From assembly GCA_033439265.1 (NCBI GenBank), contig JAVTVX010000031.1, forward strand, positions 14,979,001-15,043,000: a stretch of DNA of 64,000 bases, in the 5' to 3' direction. This DNA comes from Dillenia suffruticosa. Taxonomy: Eukaryota; Streptophyta; Magnoliopsida; Dilleniales; Dilleniaceae. Under the pieces are notes generated by a model. That model was not told the origin of the DNA. It did no database searches and was given only the letters and a program-made list of their open reading frames with translations. Below are positions 56,330 to 64,000 of the stretch, in pieces (the stretch's first letter is position 1; every line of letters starts with the position of its first letter). Made by a program: the position numbers and the translations under genes.

Positions 56330-57680
56330 ATTTAATTTGTGCGTATTCTCCTATACCACTCATTTCTATTCAACATAATATTCTCATTTAAATTTTTAAT
56401 TATCATATCTTTACGAATAATTTGTATACAAGTTTTTAACGGTTTTATTTTACATTTTACTAAATCTCCTATTAAATTCTCGATCTTTCTAACAAATGCG
56501 TTTTTGGGTTTTCTTTACCCATAACTGAATCATCTCAGACACCACTCTCGTATTTTATATACAATTAAATTAATTCACTATTTATTACGAATTTTTTCGT
56601 TTCTAAATTTATCTCTTCTAATTTTGTTATACATTCAACTAAATATCCTTATTTCGTTTATGGTCATTTTCTACTCTTATTGTTGTTTACCATACAATAA
56701 TATAGATCTTACTGTAGTCTTATAGAACTTTCCCTTCAAATACAACGAAATCATGCAATCATAAAGAATTCTAGATATCTTTCTCAATTTCATCTGATCT
56801 ATTTGAATTTTATGATTTACATTCTTATCTATATTACCATCATTTTGAATAATTTACTCAAGATATCAAAAACGTTTATTTTTTAGTACATCTTTTATTT
56901 TTAATGTAATCGTTTTTTCACCATCTTGATAATTCTCGATAAACTTATATCATATATATTCAGTTTTCGATCTATTCAATTTAAATTTTCTGGATTCTAA
57001 TGTGGCATTCAATAACTCTAATTTAGTACTAATACCCTCTTTAATTTTATCAATCAACATTATATATTCTGCAAAAAGGTATATACGATGGTAATTTATT
57101 TTAAATATTTTTTGTGATTTTATATATCACTATTACAAAAAAATAAAATTTAATGACAAATCTTGATGGTATTTAATGTTAATAGGGAAACTATCGCTCA
57201 GAGTCCCACAATTTCTTCTATTTGTTATTGCTCCCTCATATATCTATCAAAATTAATATATTTTAAGAAAATCCTTTTTCTTATTAGTGTCCATCATAAT
57301 ACGTTTTTAGAAACCCTACAATGTGCTTTTTCTATGTCTATGAATACCATATGTAAATCTTTTTTTTGTACTTTATATGTCTCCATCAAATGTATTAATA
57401 AATGAATTGTTTCCGTGATAATTTTTTTTTATATAAATTTAAACTAATTTTGAGACATACTTATCTTCAATTTCAATTGAGATTTTATCATTTTTTTTCA
57501 CAATTTTATGGTATGATTCACAGATTTAATTATTTTATAATTAAAGTAATATTATATATTTCTTTTATTCTTATATATTGATACAAATATACTCTCTATT
57601 TATACTTTAAACATTCTTTTAATTTATTAAAATTTATTAAAAATATCCATTAATATTACCGTACAAAATTCGACCAAAAT
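56330..57680 (-). mobile_element. Fossil LINE, reverse transcriptase 3' half
   Basis: Read on the minus strand, the degraded frame still shows the plant LINE reverse transcriptase order. SIFVSIYKNKRN (near 57590) is followed by NHTIKL (57520), ETIHLLIHLMETYK (57400), DLHMVFIDIEKAHCRV (57340) and DSFPINIKYHQD (57190). Then come LFAEYIMLIDKIKEGIS (57070), TLESRKFKLNRSKTEYI (56980), ILLYGK (56690) and NRNEWYRRIRT (56350). The catalytic FADD position reads FAEY. Many stops and several frameshifts show great age. The 5' half of ORF2 and ORF1 are not found. Confidence 0.88.
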
Positions 57681-58020
57681 TTTGTTTTCACTTAATTATA
57701 AAAAGCTTATGTTAAAATTTTAAATTTTTAGAAATTGTTTAAAATAGGAAAAAATAATAATAACCAAGAAACGTAGAGAGAGAAAATTAGAGATCGAGAA
57801 ATACAGCAAATTTCCTAAATAAAAATCAATTTTGATACCCCACGTGGCCCAGCAGCCATACCAATTCGTGGATCAGATAATCTAGAGACACAGAAGATCG
57901 AGAAAGAAAAAATCTAAATCTTCATCTTCATTTCCATATCTCAGTTTCAGCTAATTTCGTGGGTGCTGCTCTTCATTTCTATTCCTTTCCAAATCACCAA
58001 AATCTCAAAAAAAAAAAAAA

Positions 58021-61000
58021 ATGCTTTCTTCTTCGGTACTCAACCTTAAAATCTCAATCCCTACCCAAAACCCACCAACAATCCCCGAATCCAAATCCAG
58101 CCCATCATCCCCACCAACCCCATCTTCCCTCCCAACCTCAAATCAATCCGAGACATACCTTTCCGATCCCGAAAACCAAATCCGGAAATCCAGAGCCAGT
58201 CCCCGGTTGAACCGGTGGTCGAGGGCCCGTACCATTCGGTCCGGACGCCGGTTGGACCGTCCGACACAGAGGGTCGATACGGGCTCCCCGGTCCAGGTGG
58301 CGGCCGGGCTGTTGAGCACGTCGCCGCCGGAAGGGGTGGATGTGGAGGCTGAGGTGGCAGTGGGAGGCAAGTGTATATACATGGTATCTGATGGGACTGG
58401 GTGGACTGCTGAGCACTCCGTTAATGCTGCTTTGGGTCAGTTTGAGCATTGCTTGGTGGATAGAGCTTGTGCTGTCAATACCCACTTGTTCTCTGGGGTA
58501 ATTTCGTCTTTTCACTCTCTCATTCTTCTTTTTATTTTGGCGTCGGGTGGGGGGTTTGTTTACTTATTTATGCATTTATTTATTCATGTTGATGTTCTTG
58601 TTTAGTATTTAGTCGTATTCATCATATGACAAAGATTAATATCTAATGTAGTATTTGTTTATTAACCTGCTAAGGTAATTACTATCATAGGATATTATAT
58701 AGATTTCATGGGCATTAAGTAGTATATTATAGTATATATCTAATGTTTCGGCCCATGAATATTATGCCTTATTCTCGACATTTTTTTTTTCTTTAAACTT
58801 TGTTATATACATCTAACATCAGTTAAACATAAAATTTGTGAAAATATCCTCGAGATGCTCTCATCGATGAGTAGGGTCGAAGATCTTGATTTCGGAATCA
58901 AAGGGACTGATGAACTTCCCGTGACATCTTAGGAAAGGAAACATGAAATGATCCGAGTTTCTTGTTTGCTATTCGCTTGTAGGTCAGTAGCAATTAAGAA
59001 AGGTAATAATCTACTAGTCAGGAGGCAAAGAGATTGTCCAACTTGGACCCTGAAGATGTGGATGAATTGAAAGATAGAGGAATAGTGCTTCTGTCGTTTC
59101 AGAAAGTTAAATGGGTACATGTATGGCTTGCACAATTGACTGGCAAGCACATTCTAGGTTTTGGAAATAATACTAGATGAAAACAACAATCCTATAGCGA
59201 TAGAACATGAACTTTGGAACTGTTAAAAGTCCGAATACTAGTAAGCTCGAGTCTACCCCCCCACCCCAAAAAACTGTACTTGCTTAGCAATTCATGGAAG
59301 AACGAATAGTCAAAGCAAACACGACTGTACCTGCTTCGCAGCCATTTTTTCACTTCTTGCTTGAGTTTGACTGCTAGTGAGCACTTTCGAAAGATTGCAG
59401 GGCGTTTAGGTACTTATCTCTGGTGTCAGTGAATCAATCTAAAGTGAGTGTATCAGTGTTTGTTTCCCCTAGTAAAGCTTGCCAACAAAAATTAAGATCT
59501 ACCTTTGCCTCTGAGGATATAAGTTGTCTTGTACTTTGCCATATCTAATCAATCTCCCTGGTCCCAAATTCATGAGACAAACAATAGAATGAATAAGAAA
59601 TTATGTTAACTATTCAAGATGCTAGTAATGATCATGATAGACAAAAGAATTATTAGAATAAAAAAATGTGATGGGATTATGCTTTAACATGGTAAGATTC
59701 TACTGCTAAGTGATTATTGTCACATACCTTAGGAATATGATCGCCGTACTGTCATGTGGGATTTAGCTGTTACCCAGCATGATTCTGCAATTCTAACTAT
59801 TACCCTGATAATTGAATTAAAAGTCAGCAGCAATTCTGCTACCTCTGGAGAAAGAGGCTGATGCCATATCCTTGATGGAAACAATGTTTTACCATGGGAT
59901 ATACTGCCAAGCGTATACCCATCCTCTTGTCCCCACATATAAAAGCTTTTCTTATCAGAGGGAGTGTTATTTTTCATCAATGTACTTGTATATAATGTTC
60001 TAGCTATTTGCTATCTTACACCTATTCTTTGTTTCAGAAATTAATTACTCCACAATTACATTCTCGTTGGTTACTGCACTTTCTACATTTTATGTGTATT
60101 CAAAAGATGTGATTGGGCCTAGTTTCACCTTTGGCATGTATAACTGTTCATACCTTCTCTATGTGGTATTGCTTATCATTGGGAACTTAGTTTCTGGTCA
60201 TCTTACTGTTATTTTGGGCTCTTTCTAAACATTATTTGCGTGCGCTCCTGATCTTGTGCATTAACAAGTCCTATGAGATCCCATCAAGAGTGTAACGAAA
60301 CTTCACAGGTGATTTTGTTTAGTCCCTTAGTTGGAGATACTGCAGCCAATCGCAGGAAATGTTTAAGATAGTTGTAGACACTGGGTTCTTAGAATCCTGA
60401 AAGCAGAAGACTTTGTTACTCATGGTTAAGCACAAGAGTGAAAGTAGATCATTTTAATAGGTAATGCCAGAATATAACCCCATTCATTAATTACAACAGT
60501 GATGGATCATCTTCTGTGGTAATGCCATGTGCTTGATTCTTGATTGTGGGATTTCTTGCATTCAGTGGGCACCTGATACATTCTTTGTGATTTCCTTTTG
60601 GGCATCTGAGCTATTTATCATTGTCCACGCTTTTCAGGTTGATAATCTTGAGCGATTAATGGAGGTAATAAAGCAAGCTGCCAAAGAAGGTGCGCTCCTT
60701 GTCTACACTCTAGCCGATCCTTACATGGCAGAATCTGCTAGACAAGCCTGCAGCCATTGGGGAATACCATCCACTGATGTACTCGGTCCAATAACAGAAG
60801 CAATTGCATCCCATCTTGGTGTGTCACCATCTGGCCTTCCTCGAGGAGCTCCAGGCAGAAGTTTTGGCCTCACAGATGAATACTTTAGACGAATTGATGC
60901 TATTGAGTTCACCATCAAGCAAGATGATGGCGCCCTGCCTCAAAATTTGCACAAAGCTGACATTGTCCTTGCAGGGGTCTCTCGTACTGGGAAAACACCC

Positions 61001-61468
61001 TTATCAATTTATCTAGCACAAAAAGGATATAAAGTAGCAAATGTCCCAATTGTGATGGGCGTGGAGTTGCCTAAAACTCTATTTGAGGTTGACCCGGAGA
61101 AGGTTTTTGGTATGACTATTAACCCTGTAGTCCTTCAAACAATTAGGAGAGCAAGAGCCAAAGCACTAGGCTTCAAAAAAGAAGCTAGGAGCAACTACTC
61201 AGAGATGGACCATGTCAGAGAGGAGTTGGAATTTGCTGGCAAGATTTTTGCCCAAAATCCTGTCTGGCCTGTAATCGGTAAGCATCAATGTTCACATATT
61301 AATTTGGATTTTAAGAAAAATTGGTTTAGCCTGTTGGTCATGCTATTACTTGCTTTGGTTGCAGAGGTAACTGGGAAAGCAATAGAAGAGATTGCAGCAG
61401 TTGTCTTGAGACTTTATCATGACAGAAAGCAGAAGTGCTCGATGCCACGAATTTCAAAAAGATACTAG
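58021..61468 (+). CDS. RP1: PPDK regulatory protein, chloroplastic (bifunctional kinase/phosphatase)
   Basis: Three exons, 58021-58497, 60638-61277 and 61365-61468, give 1221 coding bases (406 residues) with GT-AG introns and matching phases. Residues 1 to about 115 are Ser/Pro- and Arg-rich, typical of a chloroplast transit peptide with a variable linker. The DUF299 (PPDK regulatory protein) domain follows. It has [14 protein letters not shown], a P-loop-like [11 protein letters not shown] at 272-282, SNYSEMDHV and the conserved end [12 protein letters not shown]. The enzyme reversibly phosphorylates the active-site Thr of pyruvate,phosphate dikinase, using ADP as donor, and removes it with phosphate. 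Both known plant paralogues share this layout, so RP1 versus RP2 is not settled. Intron 1 is about 2.1 kb. Confidence 0.93.
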
Positions 61469-62414
61469 GGATAGAAGGTTCTTTTTTCATGGTGAGGAAA
61501 AACGAGATGCCAAATTCTAGTTGTGAGCATTAAAATGATGTTTAGCTTCTTAATAAGCATAGCACATCAGTTATGTTCCTGAATCACAAGGTAATCTCGT
61601 ACTAAACCTTTGGTGCATAAATAATATAACCATTTTTAGTATTATTCCTTAAACCTTGAAGAGCAGGGAGATAATGCTCGGTAAAGGGTCACAAAATTGG
61701 TGCCATTGATAAACTTGATTACCTAATCATGCTAGTCGTCAACAAAGTCATGCCAGATGAAATAATATTTCCCGCGGAGGAAAATGTTTAGACAAAGCAC
61801 AAACTGGATTACTTGGCATTCCCTTTTGCTTTGTAAACTCGTGGTTTGTGCTCTTCACACTCAATCCCACATGGAGGTCATATACAACCAAAAGAGACAC
61901 GTGTTTGTGTCCACAAAAAGTGCAAGCAATGTGGAAGGCATGGAAGAGAAAAAGGAAGGAGCAACCTGAGATTAAAGGTAAACTCTTTTTTCTAATCTTC
62001 CATTGAACCATGTGTAGAAATGGACAAATATACCATACAAGTGAGAAACATGGCATGATTGTTTTTTTAATCTCTTTCGCAGAAAAAAGAAAGAAGACAT
62101 TTTTGGGTGAATATTTCTAATCTCTTTGGCGGTGCTCTATATCCTTGTCTTCATCCATAGATTATTTTTAATGATGCAACGGTTCTAGCAGTGACTGATA
62201 GTGAAGCTATGCCTGTAGAATATTAGATGGCTTTCCTTTCTTTTTCATCTCCCTTTCTACTTTTTGTCCTTCAGATTTTCAAAACTCGTAATTTGATCCC
62301 AGCTGACCAAATCAAGTACTAGTCCCCACCATCCAGATTGATTGTATTCATCTATGCTGCTTGCAAAATACTCCCAAATATAAGCAATTATCATCTTGGC
62401 TATTCTAATGATTG
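61469..62414. other. Intergenic region after the PPDK regulator
   Basis: The first 200-300 bases are probably the 3' UTR of the PPDK regulator. The rest shows no supported gene; the short open frames here lack conserved motifs. Confidence 0.5.
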
Positions 62415-62870
62415 CTACCAATCAAGAACATCACCATCAACCTTGCCCATAGAAAGAGTGAAGTATATGAGTAATATGGTTCCCATGCTAGACCTGTCAC
62501 AACAATGGGTGAAATATTAGAGGGGTTGACATTTGAGACCCTAATATTCATTCCCTCCTCCCCCGCCCCACATGCTTTATGAATTTGCCATTTTCATACC
62601 AAAACCAATGTGTGAAAGGGTGCAATGAACTTACAAGGTAGCAAAGAAGAGAAGTATCCTCCTAGGGTTGACACCCCATGGCGAAGAAGACCTCTTAAAA
62701 ATGGATTTCTTCCCCAGTCTAGTTTCAGTCGTGGCGGTGCCCCCATTGCTGGTTGTGATAGTAATCTGGTTTTGTGGCTGAGGGTTGAATGGATGATTGG
62801 TGGCTCCCACTGCCACTGCTGTTGCTGCAAGCGGTGAGACCGCCTTTTCGGGCATGCTAGCCCCATTCAT
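62415..62870 (-). CDS. Small single-pass membrane protein, two exons
   Basis: Exon 1 (62635-62870) ends at a consensus GTAAGT donor. Exon 2 (62493 down to 62415) follows a GTGACAG acceptor, and together they encode 104 residues with matching phase. The N-terminal about 65 residues are Ala/Thr/Asn-rich and polar. Then comes KKSIFKRSSSPWGVNPRR, and across the splice junction a membrane helix (ILLFFATLSSMGTILLIYFTL) with a short tail. The continuous hydrophobic helix across the intron is the best evidence that it is real. The family is not recognised. It could also be the N-terminal part of a longer type II membrane protein that has lost later exons. Confidence 0.5.
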
Positions 62871-64000
62871 GCTAGCTGCAGCTGCAGGTTTTTTAAATAT
62901 ACCGAAGTGAGATGCAGAATATAGAATATGTTAAATAGGTTGCCATACTTGTCTACAATTATGGTTTTTGTTTTGCTCCAATAGTGCAAATGCACATGCT
63001 TCAGGAGGCATAGAAACAAAAGGATTTATATTTGGTAATTTGTACTTCTAACAACTAATCAATAATTGTCTACTAATCAATTTTGCTACAGTTTACCCCT
63101 TCAACTATTTCTATGATAACACCCCTTTAACTACTGTGGGCTCAAAGACGATTATGCCTATCTTCTAAAATCATTCGCTAACCACTTCATAATTTAATTG
63201 CCTTTTTACTTTGATGGAATGCTATTCATCAAAAAAAAAAAAAAAAAAAAGGAAAATCTCAAACTGGTCCACAATCAAATTAGCAATATAATTTCCTGCG
63301 ATAGAAATGGCAATTATTCTGAAAAAAAAAAGGCCACGACTCTTTTTTAGGTGTCAAATAGCAATAGGCTGTTATTCCTACAACCTTTGCAAAACACTTT
63401 AACTTATGAAAGTTTTGATGATAGTTTAATTCACTTTTTTTCTTTTTTTGTGATAGACCCATATCTGTTAATCAATTTTTCTTGATTTTGACTCTGAGTG
63501 TTTAATTTTTTCATTTCGAATTTTCAAATATAAAATTTTGATTAAAAAAATTCAATGTTCTTGTTTGACACATCGGTTTGTTTTAATTTAGTAAGGGACT
63601 ATAATTGGCTAAAAAGGAAATCAAAACCTGCAAAGAAAAAAATTCAAAAAGAAAGGGGGAAAGAGAATGGGAGACCCCACCATGGAGTGAGAGATAAAAG
63701 GTTTGGTAATTGGTCGTTGAAAGTAAACCCTAAAATGGGACAACTGTTAAGTTATGACACATCTAAGTCCCAATTGGACATGGGACTTTGGAAAAACCAT
63801 AAAGTAAGCTTCACGATTACGTGGGTCGAAGGTCATTTGTTAAAGGGGTAGAAATTCAAGTGTTTTTGGGGGGGCATTTCTCGATTTGAACAAACCCATC
63901 ATGTGTTGAAACTTGAAAGGGGTGCCAGTAAATTTGTCTACCAAGAAATTTTAGCTTTGTGCAGTTGCTGTCAATGGTAAAGGTGAAATCAAAAGAACCC
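62871..64000. other. Intergenic region at the right edge
   Basis: AT-rich sequence with a long A run (63231-63250) and T runs. The open frame 63555-63851 has no recognisable motif. No gene is supported. Confidence 0.5.

Noticed and set aside
1..64000. tRNA and rRNA genes
   Set aside because: Only SINE-type A/B-box heads and retroelement primer sites were found; no complete cloverleaf or rRNA segment was recognised by eye.

Overview
This window is a stretch of a flowering-plant nuclear genome, most likely a eudicot. The evidence is genes split by GT-AG introns, long-LTR Ty3/gypsy (Tekay/Del-type) retrotransposons with an initiator-Met primer site, tRNA-derived SINEs with target-site duplications, AT-rich spacers, and recognisable plant genes: a chloroplast PPDK regulatory protein, an ER J-protein and a DUF3511 protein. 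Nothing bacterial or organellar was seen.

Layout. 1-3701 is a decayed gypsy element, minus strand, ending in an LTR. 3718-31773 is a nested segmental duplication. Two related blocks, A and B, each carry one intronless ubiquitin-like (UBL) gene on the minus strand. The pair A-B occurs twice: A1 3718-7014 with B1 16482-18926, and A2 20034-23381 with B2 27688-30101. A gene-less fragment, A3 (30801-31773), follows. The A-B spacers differ. In copy 1 it is replaced by a truncated tandem gypsy structure (7015-16478). In copy 2 it holds a MITE-like element and a solo LTR with a perfect 5-bp target-site duplication. A3 fuses into the 3' end of a DUF3511 gene. 33204-42417 holds a second, older tandem duplication, C1 and C2, each with a triple-UBL gene. 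C2 alone gained two SINEs, and its right edge cuts into an exon of a broken FHA-type tyrosyl-DNA phosphodiesterase gene (42418-46477).

The right third is more ordinary. It holds a complete 10-exon J-protein gene (48964-54569, minus), a fossil LINE (56330-57680, minus), a complete 3-exon PPDK regulatory protein gene (58021-61468, plus) and a small two-exon membrane-protein gene (62415-62870, minus).

The six UBL genes are all on the minus strand. Each encodes two or three tandem UBL folds without a C-terminal Gly-Gly, so they look like non-conjugated UBL proteins expanding by local duplication; their function is unknown. An inverted repeat upstream of the A and B genes shows matching changes in both arms and is the most unusual non-coding signal here. 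No operon-like or defence-like system was recognised.
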